The notes below the pieces were generated by a model. That model saw only the letters and a program-made list of their open reading frames with translations. It was not told the origin of the DNA and did no database searches. From Thermoproteota archaeon (GTDB lineage: Archaea; Thermoproteota; EX4484-205; JAAOZP01): a DNA stretch of 15,770 bases. Position 1 is the stretch's first letter, and each line of letters starts with the position of its first letter. Shown piece by piece: positions 1 to 6,539 of this stretch. The translations under genes were made by a program, and so were the position numbers. The DNA is taken from contig JANXDK010000005.1 of NCBI GenBank assembly GCA_025059435.1, forward strand, positions 1 through 15,770, written 5' to 3'.

Positions 1-665
1 AAGTGGCTGTTAAGAACCATTACCACGGCAGTATGAACCCGTTAGCACATTTCAGGAACAGGATAACGGTTGAAGACGTCTTATCTTCTCCGATTGTTGC
101 CTATCCGCTTAGGAGGAATGACTGCTGTCCTGTTTCAGACGGGGCTGCATGCGTCATACTCGCCCCCTTAGATGAGGCAAAGAAGTATACTGATACGCCA
201 ATAAAGGTAGAGGCTGTAGCACAGGCTTCCGATACTCTTAGTCTACTCGAGAGGAGGGATATTTGTACTCTTGACGCTACGGTTTACGCTGCCGAGAAGG
301 CCTTTAAAAAAGCAAAGCTTGAAAGGAAAGATATTGACGTTGTTGAAGTACACGACTGTTTTACGATAGCGGAGATACTTGCCCTAGAAGACCTTGGCTT
401 TTGTCGTAAGGGTGAGGGCTTTAAACTTTATGATGAAGGGGAAACATACGTCGGTGGTAAAATCCCTGTGAATACTGATGGTGGACTAAAGGCTGGTGGA
501 CACGCCGTAGGTGCGACGGGAATTAAACAAATAGTTGAGATCGTAAAACAGTTGAGAGAAGAGGCTGAGGGAGGAAGACAGGTTGATGGTGCTGAAGTGG
601 GCTTGGCCCATAATGTTGGTGGATCTGGCGCTACAGCAGTGGTAACTATTCTCTCCAGGAGGTGA
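1..665 (+). CDS. SCP-x-like thiolase (acetyl-CoA C-acetyltransferase family), C-terminal part
   Basis: This is the C-terminal ~220 residues of a thiolase-superfamily protein; the start lies before the window (family length about 390 residues), and the frame is open from the first bases. Visible motifs are HDCFTIAE (His/Cys of the active site), [14 protein letters not shown] (catalytic His loop) and [10 protein letters not shown] near the end. HNVGG in place of a second Cys-x-Gly motif marks the SCP-2/SCP-x-like branch rather than the classical FadA/PhaA type. In archaea this branch condenses two acetyl-CoA to acetoacetyl-CoA and forms a complex with HMG-CoA synthase and a DUF35 protein, feeding the mevalonate pathway for isoprenoid lipids. 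The DUF35 gene follows directly, which supports that role; HMG-CoA synthase would be expected just upstream, outside the window. A lipid-degradation thiolase role is the alternative. Confidence 0.88.
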   Translation, partial: VAVKNHYHGSMNPLAHFRNRITVEDVLSSPIVAYPLRRNDCCPVSDGAACVILAPLDEAKKYTDTPIKVEAVAQASDTLSLLERRDICTLDATVYAAEKAFKKAKLERKDIDVVEVHDCFTIAEILALEDLGFCRKGEGFKLYDEGETYVGGKIPVNTDGGLKAGGHAVGATGIKQIVEIVKQLREEAEGGRQVDGAEVGLAHNVGGSGATAVVTILSRR

Positions 666-666
666 T
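657..666 (+). promoter_or_regulatory. Full-length Shine-Dalgarno before the DUF35 gene
   Basis: AGGAGGTGAT overlaps the stop codon of the thiolase gene and sits exactly 6 bases before ATG 673. It complements the anti-SD end of archaeal 16S rRNA over its whole length. It favours ATG 673 over the in-frame TTG at 667, which would leave no spacing, and suggests that the two proteins are translated together from one message. Confidence 0.85.
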
Positions 667-672
667 TTGGAA

Positions 673-1146
673 ATGAGCAACTCAGGCATACCTAGGCATT
701 GGAGAAGTATGAAGGAGAGATACAGACTATTAGGTACTTACTGTGAGAACTGTAAGACTAGTTTCTTTCCTCCGAGAAAGATTTGTCCAAAGTGTCGTAG
801 AAAGGGTAAGACTAGACAGATAGAGTTTTCTGGCAGGGGAAGGGTCTTCAGCTACACTGTCATAAACGTCGGATCTAAAACCTTTGAGAACTACACTCCC
901 TATATAATAGGATTAATCGAACTTGAAGAGGGTCCAAGGGTTATGTCGCAGATAGTGGACTGTAAACCTGAGGAAGTTTACATCGGAATGAAGGTGGAAG
1001 CTTGTTTTAGAAAGCTTTTCGAACAAGGAGACAACGGAATAATAAGCTATGGATTTAAATTCAGACCAGTGGACGATAGTTGGAAAGAATACTATGAGAA
1101 ACTTTTAGCAGATAAGAAGATTAAAATCGCTCAGAGGATAAACTGA
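673..1146 (+). CDS. DUF35 zinc-ribbon / OB-fold acyl-CoA-binding protein, partner of the thiolase
   Basis: A 157-residue protein with the two-part DUF35 layout: an N-terminal rubredoxin-like zinc ribbon with cysteines at about 24, 27, 38 and 41 (C-x2-C, then C-x2-C), followed by an OB-fold domain from about residue 50 (GRGRVFSYTVIN, then an IIGLIELEEGPRVMSQI strand pair). In the known archaeal complex the DUF35 protein bridges thiolase and HMG-CoA synthase and helps form a shared CoA-binding site, so that acetoacetyl-CoA is passed on without release. It has no catalytic motif of its own. The gene follows the thiolase stop by 7 bases with a perfect SD. ATG 673 is chosen over TTG 667 because of SD spacing. 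The tail from about residue 137 is Lys-rich and probably helical. Confidence 0.88.
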   Translation: MSNSGIPRHWRSMKERYRLLGTYCENCKTSFFPPRKICPKCRRKGKTRQIEFSGRGRVFSYTVINVGSKTFENYTPYIIGLIELEEGPRVMSQIVDCKPEEVYIGMKVEACFRKLFEQGDNGIISYGFKFRPVDDSWKEYYEKLLADKKIKIAQRIN

Positions 1147-1149
1147 ATC

Positions 1150-1157
1150 TTTAAATA
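1150..1157 (+). promoter_or_regulatory. TATA box for the endonuclease IV-like gene
   Basis: TTTAAATA is centred about 27 bases before TTG 1181, the spacing expected if transcription begins at or next to the start codon (leaderless mRNA). No SD precedes the start. Confidence 0.6.
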
Positions 1158-1180
1158 AAGAGCTTTTCAAAACTAAGTTA

Positions 1181-2020
1181 TTGACGAAATCTTGCAGAAT
1201 AGGTCCAGCAGGCTTTCCGTTACAAGGTCCACATGGAGCTAGTGCAATGGAGTATCTCAGGAAAATAGGATTGGATGCAATGGAGTATCAGGCTGTTAGA
1301 AGCATACGCATAGGTAGGAAGCCTGCTTCAGAGATTGGTTCAGCTGCCTCCGAAAACGGAATACTGCTTACCCTCCATGGTCCTTATGCCATAAACCTTT
1401 CTTCAAATAAGAAGATAATTAGAAAACAGAGTATCCAAAGAGTATTAAAATCTGCTGAAATAGCATCTTGGATGGGTGCCTTCCACCTTACTTTTCATCC
1501 AGGATACTACAGTGGATTTCCTAAGGAGCTTGCAATGCAGATTCAGAAAGAGTCTTTGAAAACAGTGCTAGATAAAATTGAAGAGAGGAAGATTAGAGTT
1601 GAACTAGGTCCGGAGACTACTGGAAAACCGAATCAATTCGGATCGCTTGAAGAACTTATCGAGCTTTCAACATATTTCGATGGAGTGAGGCTTACCCTCG
1701 ACTTTGCACATATTCACGCTAGGACGGGTGGTTTTATTAAAAGCCGTGGGGATTATGAGAAGATTCTAGATACAGTTGAGAAGTCTCTTGGTAGTGAAGG
1801 GATGAAAAACCTTGTGGTGCATTTTTCAGAAGTTGAAACAACTTCGAAGGGAGTAGGAGAGAGGAAGCATCATCCTCTTGGAAGTGGATATGGTCCAGAT
1901 TTTAAAAAGCTTGCCGAGATAATAGTTGAAAAAGGATATTCTTTCATCATAGTTTGTGAATCTCCATTACTTGAGATTGATGCGCTGAAGATGAAAAGAA
2001 TACTAAATCGTATTAAATAA
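1181..2020 (+). CDS. Endonuclease IV-like AP endonuclease / xylose-isomerase-type TIM barrel protein
   Basis: A 279-residue TIM-barrel protein of the AP endonuclease family 2 (Nfo-like), expected to nick DNA at abasic sites in base-excision repair. Metal-ligand candidates follow the family order: His66 (LHGPYA), His106 (FHPGYY), Glu145 (PETTGKPNQFG), Asp174 with His177 (LDFAHIH), His214 (VVHFSE), His230 (RKHHPLG) and Glu260 (CESP). In E. coli Nfo the third-zinc motif is Asp-Arg-His; here the position two before the His is Arg (ERKHH), so that Asp is not conserved. I believe this is common in the archaeal branch, but it leaves some doubt about full Nfo activity. The start is a TTG chosen by TATA spacing and by the N-terminal RIGPAGFP motif. 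It is probably transcribed on its own. Confidence 0.8.
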   Translation: MTKSCRIGPAGFPLQGPHGASAMEYLRKIGLDAMEYQAVRSIRIGRKPASEIGSAASENGILLTLHGPYAINLSSNKKIIRKQSIQRVLKSAEIASWMGAFHLTFHPGYYSGFPKELAMQIQKESLKTVLDKIEERKIRVELGPETTGKPNQFGSLEELIELSTYFDGVRLTLDFAHIHARTGGFIKSRGDYEKILDTVEKSLGSEGMKNLVVHFSEVETTSKGVGERKHHPLGSGYGPDFKKLAEIIVEKGYSFIIVCESPLLEIDALKMKRILNRIK

Positions 2021-2023
2021 AGA

Positions 2024-2031
2024 TTTTTATA
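2024..2031 (+). promoter_or_regulatory. TATA box for the 75-residue protein gene
   Basis: TTTTTATA lies about 35 bases before TTG 2063, giving a predicted leader of under 10 bases. A second AT element at 2040-2047 (TTTAAATT) is too close to the start for leaderless spacing. Confidence 0.4.
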
Positions 2032-2062
2032 CTTTACTCTTTAAATTACCTAGAATAACAAA

Positions 2063-2290
2063 TTGCAACGTAAAGAACCTCGTATTCTGATTGATGCAGA
2101 AATACTTGTTAAACTAGCCTATCTAACAATATCAGAGGATGTTGATTTAAAAAATCTTGAAACACTCAGGCTTTCATATGAGCAGAATATTGGGATTGTT
2201 GGAGAAGAAACTCTAGAGCTTACTCCTCTTGAAGAACTTAGAAGGCTTTGTGAACAAGTCTTAGCTTCCGAAGATACGGTGGAGAAATAG
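2063..2290 (+). CDS. Small acidic protein of unknown function (75 aa)
   Basis: I do not recognise this protein. It is 75 residues, begins at a TTG (no in-frame ATG in the early part), and is acidic, with many Glu and Leu. The N-terminal segment RILIDAEILVKLAYLTI looks like a strand-helix pair; the C-terminal half (from about TPLEELRRLCEQVL) looks like an amphipathic helix. There is no signal peptide or membrane segment, and only one Cys. It follows the endonuclease IV-like gene by 42 bases with its own TATA-like element and ends 13 bases before the convergent surface-protein gene. The tight packing and plausible composition support a real gene, but there is no homology evidence available to me. 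A small regulatory or protein-binding subunit is possible but unsupported. Confidence 0.55.
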   Translation: MQRKEPRILIDAEILVKLAYLTISEDVDLKNLETLRLSYEQNIGIVGEETLELTPLEELRRLCEQVLASEDTVEK

Positions 2291-2303
2291 AAAATAAGAG
2301 GTA

Positions 2304-4127
2304 TTATATTTCTTCAAACTCATATTCTTCTCTTCTAACGGATATTCTCTCACTCTTCTTCCGGAATATCTTGTTAGAGAATAATTTTAAAAATATGGTT
2401 AAAGCTACTATTGAGATCACAACCACTATTATCAACACTATGTTTATAGACATAGGTATTCTAATCGTTATATCGCCTTCCTTTGAAAAATCAACTTCAG
2501 CAGTCATAGAATAACCCATGTGACTTACCGTAAGCTTAACTCTCCCGCCTACTACTCTATTCATGCTTAACATTCCATTTGAGTCGGTGACGTATGTTTT
2601 CCTAGTGTTATTCAGAAATATTGCGGATATTTCAGCTCCGCTTATGGGAGTAGAAAACGGATCGACTATCCTTATGGTCCCACTTAAAACGTTACATGAA
2701 ACACTGATTTCCTTAGGCCCATGTATATTGTAAACCTTTGTTTCATCCAAGACGTTCAGCCCAGCATAACTGACACTCATTATTCTCAAGTCACCACTCG
2801 TCAACCATAGGCTTCTCAAAGTACCGTTGTAAAAAGTACCATTTGGGAATACACAAGTATAGAAGGATGGTTTAAGAGGAGAATTATTCCTATCTCTAAA
2901 GCTCAGGTTAACGAAATATTCCTTTCTATACTCCAAGGTAAGGGAAGAGTCGCCATTGACATTTAAGGTTAACTCCGGATTGTTAAAAACAGATCTGTCA
3001 TTTCTCCATTGGATGAAGACATATCTTAATCCTTCTGATGGGTTATAAACCTTTTCAGCCTTAATCTTTTTAACTCCCACCGTAGAATAGAATATTACTG
3101 TACCCTCCTCTGGTATTGTCTGGCTTTCCCCCTCTAGACTAACGCTAATTCCAGGTATTCCCGAGACCTCTATCTTAGCATACTTGGCTAAGAAACTCTT
3201 CTTCCCAAAGTTGTTCTTACTGTCAAAATCATAGTATATTCCTAAACCGGTTACATTTGCCTTCAAAGTATGATTGCCAAAAGGAGCATTAATGATCTTC
3301 CTCTCATACCTTACCCTATCTGTCTTCTCCAACGGCGTCTTGAGTCCGAGACTGCTTGCTGTAGAATCTTCTATAAGCTGATCGTCAAACCAGATCCTTA
3401 TGTGATAGTCTGGTATCGGAGCATCTCCCTTATTCGTGATAATCGCTATAAAGGTGATGTTAGAGCCTGCAATTACCTTCTCCTTATCCAGGAAGACTTC
3501 TAAGCAGATGTCGTTTTTAGTAGCCCAATTATCCGGAGAATAGATAATGCCCCATGTTGAAGGATTGTAAAATGAAATGTTCTGGGGCCAAGAGTAATTA
3601 ATGTTTTTTTCATAGATTACCATTGCAAAACCTATTTTTCTCTCAGTGTTTGGAGAAATGGTAAGACTCGTCAAAAGAATTGCTAATTCCACAACCCAGC
3701 CTCCAGTTTTATTGGCCGCTTTAAAGGAGATGTCGCTTATGTTGCTTGCAATCCAATTACTAAAATGACCGTAATATTGTTCTATTACACCAGACCTATT
3801 AATGCTATATCTTATCGTACTCGTGGATAATATTGTGGTCTCCAAAGATCCAGTGTTGAATAAAAGATCGAAGCCTCTACAATTATTTGTTAAGAATATT
3901 CCAAATATTATATTGCTACCGTCATGCACTGCATACAGTTTTCCCCATACTGAATCAAATTGTACGATTGGGTACTCGCCACTAGAGATTATACCATCAA
4001 CCTTGGGAGGTTTATACAATGATATGCTTAACTGTTCCTTTCCCGAAGCCCTCCTTATAAAAGTGTTAACGCTAAGCATCAATAATAATATGGAAATTAG
4101 AATCAGGTTGGTTGTCTTCGTATTCAT
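2304..4127 (-). CDS. Secreted, C-terminally membrane-anchored surface protein with CARDB-like and carboxypeptidase-regulatory-like domains
   Basis: A 607-residue protein built for the cell surface. Residues 7-22 form a hydrophobic signal segment. Residues about 35-200 resemble a DOMON/CBM9-like beta-sandwich (PKVDGIISSGEYP, KLYAVHDGSNIIFGIF). Residues about 206-320 resemble a CARDB adhesion domain (VIAGSNITFIAIITNKGDAPIPDY-type strand pattern, ending NNFGKK). Residues about 330-410 form a beta-rich linker, and about 478-550 a carboxypeptidase-regulatory/CnaB-like repeat (GAEISAIFLNN, TDSNGMLSM). A single transmembrane helix spans about 561-581, followed by a basic then acidic cytoplasmic tail. 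Numerous N-x-S/T sequons fit archaeal N-glycosylation. No catalytic motif is visible, so a structural, adhesive or sugar-binding role is inferred. It is transcribed divergently from argG and ends convergently 13 bases from the small gene. Domain names are judged by eye. Confidence 0.75.
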   Translation of the reverse strand: MNTKTTNLILISILLLMLSVNTFIRRASGKEQLSISLYKPPKVDGIISSGEYPIVQFDSVWGKLYAVHDGSNIIFGIFLTNNCRGFDLLFNTGSLETTILSTSTIRYSINRSGVIEQYYGHFSNWIASNISDISFKAANKTGGWVVELAILLTSLTISPNTERKIGFAMVIYEKNINYSWPQNISFYNPSTWGIIYSPDNWATKNDICLEVFLDKEKVIAGSNITFIAIITNKGDAPIPDYHIRIWFDDQLIEDSTASSLGLKTPLEKTDRVRYERKIINAPFGNHTLKANVTGLGIYYDFDSKNNFGKKSFLAKYAKIEVSGIPGISVSLEGESQTIPEEGTVIFYSTVGVKKIKAEKVYNPSEGLRYVFIQWRNDRSVFNNPELTLNVNGDSSLTLEYRKEYFVNLSFRDRNNSPLKPSFYTCVFPNGTFYNGTLRSLWLTSGDLRIMSVSYAGLNVLDETKVYNIHGPKEISVSCNVLSGTIRIVDPFSTPISGAEISAIFLNNTRKTYVTDSNGMLSMNRVVGGRVKLTVSHMGYSMTAEVDFSKEGDITIRIPMSINIVLIIVVVISIVALTIFLKLFSNKIFRKKSERISVRREEYEFEEI

Positions 4128-4147
4128 ACTTTTAAGCTTTGAGGAAA

Positions 4148-4159
4148 TTCTTAAAAAGG
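4148..4159. promoter_or_regulatory. Shared TATA element between the surface-protein gene and argG
   Basis: TTCTTAAAAAGG is nearly symmetric in its core (CTTAAAAAG). On the - strand it is centred about 27 bases before ATG 4127, giving a leaderless transcript. On the + strand it lies about 40 bases before the argG start, giving a leader of about 13 bases that includes GGAG at 4185-4188. The divergent intergenic space is only 66 bases and I see no second convincing TATA box in it. Confidence 0.5.
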
Positions 4160-4193
4160 TTGTGTTTTCTAGATAGAAAACAGTGGAGAAATA

Positions 4194-5390
4194 TTGGACG
4201 AGCTATGTGTACTTGCCTATTCCGGGGGATTAGATACTTCAGTGATGATACCTTGGATAAAAGAAAAATACGGTATGGATGTTATTGCAGTCATCGTTGA
4301 CGTAGGTCAGAAAGAGGATTTTGAATCAGTCATAGATAAGGCTGAAAAACTTGGAGCAGTGGAGGTTGTTAAAATAGATGCTAAAGAAGAGTTCGTCAAA
4401 GACTACATTTTCAAAGCAATTAAGGCTAATGGGCTCTACGAGGGAGTTTATCCGATGGGTACTTCTTTATCTAGGCCCCTAATAGCTTCGAAAATAGTGG
4501 AGGTTGCCGAGAAGAAAAATGCCTCTGCCGTTGCACATGGTTGCACTGGAAAAGGCAACGACCAAGTCAGGTTTGAAGTATCAATAAGATCACTAAACTC
4601 TAGTTTGAGAATAATTGCCCCCGTCAGAGAATGGGGCTTAAGCAGAGATGAAGAAGTAAAATACTTAGAGAAAAAGGGCGTGAAAATCGAACGGGAGAAG
4701 AGCAGGTTTAGCATAGATGATAACCTTTGGAGCAGGTCAGTTGAAGGAGGTGAACTAGAGGATCCTTGGGTAGAGCCTCCCGAGGAAGCATTTGTTTGGA
4801 GCAAGCCTATTTCGAAAACTCCAGATACCCCCGAATATATTACAATCGGTTTCGAGAAAGGAGTTCCCGTGGAGCTGAACGGTGAACGTCTTAATCCAAT
4901 GGACCTCATAACAAGAGTAAACGAGATTGCGGGTTCTCACGGCTTTGGGAGGATAGACCATATGGAGGACAGGGTTGTCGGAATAAAGTCTAGAGAAGTT
5001 TACGAGGCGCCTGCTGCACTAACCATAATAAGAGCCCATCAAGACCTTGAGAAACTTGTTCTAACTAGGCTGGAGCTGGAGGAGAAGAAGAGGATTGAAA
5101 CAACATGGGCTTGGCTAGTATACTCTGGCCTATGGTTTGAACCTCTAAGAAAGGCTATTGATGCTTTTATAGACTATACTCAATTAAACGTCGATGGTGA
5201 AGTCAGGGTTAAACTTTTTAAAGGTGAAGCAATGGTTGTTGGAAGAAGATCCCTCAAATCACTGTATGATGAGAAGAGGGCTACTTACTCTTCTCTTTCA
5301 AAATTTGACCAATCTCTTGCTGAGGGCTTCATACAGCTCTGGGGCTTGTCGACAGTTAGAGCCAACGAAGTACGTTCCGTTAAAAGCTAA
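4194..5390 (+). CDS. argG: Argininosuccinate synthase
   Basis: A 398-residue argininosuccinate synthase, full length for the family. It joins citrulline and aspartate using ATP to give argininosuccinate, the penultimate step of arginine synthesis in the cytoplasm. The PP-loop AYSGGLDTS is at residues 8-16. Other family motifs are YPMGTSLSRPLIA (about 86-98), AHGCTGKGNDQVRFE (about 114-128) and DDNLWSRSVEGGELEDPW, followed by the C-terminal tetramerisation region. The start is TTG 4194, preceded by GGAG at 4185-4188 with 5-base spacing, and leaves only a few residues before the PP-loop, as usual. It lies 35 bases upstream of the LysW cluster, but lysW also has its own TATA box. argH, the partner for the last step, and ornithine carbamoyltransferase are not in the window. 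The identification is secure. Confidence 0.97.
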   Translation: MDELCVLAYSGGLDTSVMIPWIKEKYGMDVIAVIVDVGQKEDFESVIDKAEKLGAVEVVKIDAKEEFVKDYIFKAIKANGLYEGVYPMGTSLSRPLIASKIVEVAEKKNASAVAHGCTGKGNDQVRFEVSIRSLNSSLRIIAPVREWGLSRDEEVKYLEKKGVKIEREKSRFSIDDNLWSRSVEGGELEDPWVEPPEEAFVWSKPISKTPDTPEYITIGFEKGVPVELNGERLNPMDLITRVNEIAGSHGFGRIDHMEDRVVGIKSREVYEAPAALTIIRAHQDLEKLVLTRLELEEKKRIETTWAWLVYSGLWFEPLRKAIDAFIDYTQLNVDGEVRVKLFKGEAMVVGRRSLKSLYDEKRATYSSLSKFDQSLAEGFIQLWGLSTVRANEVRSVKS

Positions 5391-5391
5391 A

Positions 5392-5398
5392 TTTATAA
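5392..5398 (+). promoter_or_regulatory. TATA box for lysW
   Basis: TTTATAA begins just after the argG stop codon and is centred about 31 bases before ATG 5426. The predicted transcript has a leader of only a few bases. It allows the LysW cluster to be expressed separately from argG, although read-through is possible. Confidence 0.6.
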
Positions 5399-5425
5399 GT
5401 AGGAGAAATATGATTTCAAACCCTT

Positions 5426-5599
5426 ATGAAGGCGGAATGTGAGGAATGCTTAGCGATATTCGATGTTTCTGATGATGCCATAGTTGGTGAAGTAGTAACA
5501 TGTCCGGAATGCGGCTCGGATCTTGAGGTAGTCGAATTAGGCGGCGAATTAGTCAAAACTAGGAAAGTACAGCTTTCAGGAGAAGACTGGGGCGAGTAG
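5426..5599 (+). CDS. lysW: LysW amino-group carrier protein (57 aa)
   Basis: A 57-residue carrier protein. It contains a zinc ribbon with CEEC at residues 5-8 and CPEC at 26-29, an acidic middle, and the diagnostic C-terminus EDWGE. In the known pathway the gamma-carboxylate of the last Glu is joined by LysX (or ArgX) to the alpha-amino group of 2-aminoadipate or glutamate. The carrier then protects the amino group and delivers the intermediate to LysZ, LysY, LysJ and LysK by electrostatic docking. The many acidic residues (Glu/Asp at 4, 6, 7, 13, 16, 17, 22, 28 and others) fit that docking role. The ATG start leaves only 3 residues before the first cysteine pair, as in Thermus LysW. It ends 9 bases before lysX. 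The gene is easily missed because of its size. Confidence 0.96.
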   Translation: MKAECEECLAIFDVSDDAIVGEVVTCPECGSDLEVVELGGELVKTRKVQLSGEDWGE

Positions 5600-5608
5600 A
5601 ATCAGGAA

Positions 5609-6463
5609 TTGCCCCTGGGCATTTTTTATGACCAGATAAGGTTTGAGGAAAAAGAGCTTTTCAAAACAGCAGAAAATCTTTCAGTACCGTTCAAAAGGCT
5701 TAATATAGACGAGTTTTTCTTTACGCTAAACGAAAGAGGGGTTGAAATCCGAGATATCGATGTCGTATTACTCAGATGCGTCTCGTACTTCAAGTCTCTT
5801 CACTTCTCAAGTTATCTCGAGGGTGTTGGAATAAAGTCTGTCAGTTCTTTCAAAACTCTTCAGACAGCTGGCAACAAACTCTTTGCATCCATGGAATTGA
5901 TTAAGAAAGGTGTCAAAACGCCTAAGACAGTACTCTCTTTTTCCTACCAATCTGCTTTAAACTCCTTGAGCAAAATCGGTTATCCAGCTGTTTTAAAGCC
6001 TGTTGTCGGAAGCTGGGGTAGGCTTATTTCACTCATAGGGGATAAGTATTCTGCTGAAGCAATACTAGAAGATCGTCAGTATATGAGTCCCCTATACCAG
6101 ATTTACTATATTCAAGAATATGTGGAGAAGCCAGGACGTGACATAAGAGTTACCGTAATAGGTGGTGAGATCGTCTCTGCAATATACAGGATATCTCCCC
6201 CAGATCAGTGGAAAACAAACATAGCGTTGGGCGGTAGGAGTGAAAAGGCCGAAGTCAACAGTGAGCTTGCTGAAATAGTTCTTAGGGCAGTTGAAGCAGT
6301 CGGAGGAGAATTCGTGGGAGTTGACGTTTTAGAGTCTCCAAGAGAAGGTTATCTTGTTAACGAAGTAAATCCGACACCAGAGTTCAGGGGTAGTATGGAG
6401 GCTACTGGCATAAACATACCGGAGAAAGTTATCAAATACTTAGTGTCACTGATGAAAAGATAG
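5609..6463 (+). CDS. lysX: LysX/ArgX-family ATP-grasp ligase (LysW-aminoadipate/glutamate ligase)
   Basis: A 284-residue ATP-grasp enzyme that ligates an amino acid to the C-terminal Glu of LysW, the first committed step. ATP-grasp features: LKPVVGSWGRL (Lys130, glycine-rich loop), YYIQEYVEKPGRDIRV (about 166-181), VGVDVLES (Asp239) and the metal-binding NEVNP (Asn251, Glu252, Asn254). The start is TTG 5609, because the N-terminus LGIFYDQIR matches the family start; GGA just upstream is a weak ribosome site. Substrate choice in this family depends on residues near the C-terminal loop. Here it reads NPTPEFRGSMEATG; from memory Thermus LysX reads NHTMEFKNSVHTTG, so the pocket differs. With argG as neighbour and no second copy in view, the enzyme may accept glutamate, aminoadipate or both. 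Family identity is firm; lysX versus argX is open. Confidence 0.93.
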   Translation: MPLGIFYDQIRFEEKELFKTAENLSVPFKRLNIDEFFFTLNERGVEIRDIDVVLLRCVSYFKSLHFSSYLEGVGIKSVSSFKTLQTAGNKLFASMELIKKGVKTPKTVLSFSYQSALNSLSKIGYPAVLKPVVGSWGRLISLIGDKYSAEAILEDRQYMSPLYQIYYIQEYVEKPGRDIRVTVIGGEIVSAIYRISPPDQWKTNIALGGRSEKAEVNSELAEIVLRAVEAVGGEFVGVDVLESPREGYLVNEVNPTPEFRGSMEATGINIPEKVIKYLVSLMKR

Positions 6464-6505
6464 ATCGTTTAACCAATCCCAGAAAAGCCTGCTTAAACAA
6501 ATGTT

Positions 6506-6513
6506 CTTAAATA
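6506..6513 (+). promoter_or_regulatory. TATA box for lysY
   Basis: CTTAAATA is centred about 30 bases before TTG 6540 in a 76-base gap between lysX and lysY. It suggests an internal promoter that lets lysYZJK be transcribed apart from lysWX. GGTGGGG just before the start (6531-6537) is a possible but poorly spaced ribosome site. Confidence 0.5.
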
Positions 6514-6539
6514 CCCGTCTTTACGATTAAGGTGGGGAA

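Noticed and set aside
1157..1173. Exact 17-base repeat AAAGAGCTTTTCAAAAC at 1157-1173 and 5651-5667.
   Set aside because: One copy is in a promoter gap, the other inside lysX coding for ELFKT. No other copies or flanking similarity; low-complexity AT-rich sequence makes chance acceptable.
1170..1189. 20-base near-repeat (18 of 20) between 1170-1189 and 15671-15690.
   Set aside because: One spans the start of the endonuclease gene, the other the stop of an opposite-strand gene. A match of this quality is expected about by chance in a window of this size.
2024..2290. Small acidic protein as an antitoxin or a LysW-like carrier.
   Set aside because: No DNA-binding motif, no zinc cysteines, no EDWGE tail and no toxin gene beside it.
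3802..4176. Open frame on the + strand opposite the surface-protein start (124 codons).
   Set aside because: It would cover the signal peptide of the opposite gene and the promoter gap; composition is not protein-like.
4448..4909. Long open frame on the - strand inside argG (153 codons).
   Set aside because: Antisense shadow of a strongly conserved gene; Ser/Leu/Phe-rich composition and no motif.
6507..6520. Shared element TAARTACCCGTCTT at about 6507-6520 and 11490-11503.
   Set aside because: One is at the lysY TATA box, the other just after the ArsC-like gene; positions relative to genes differ and there are only two copies.
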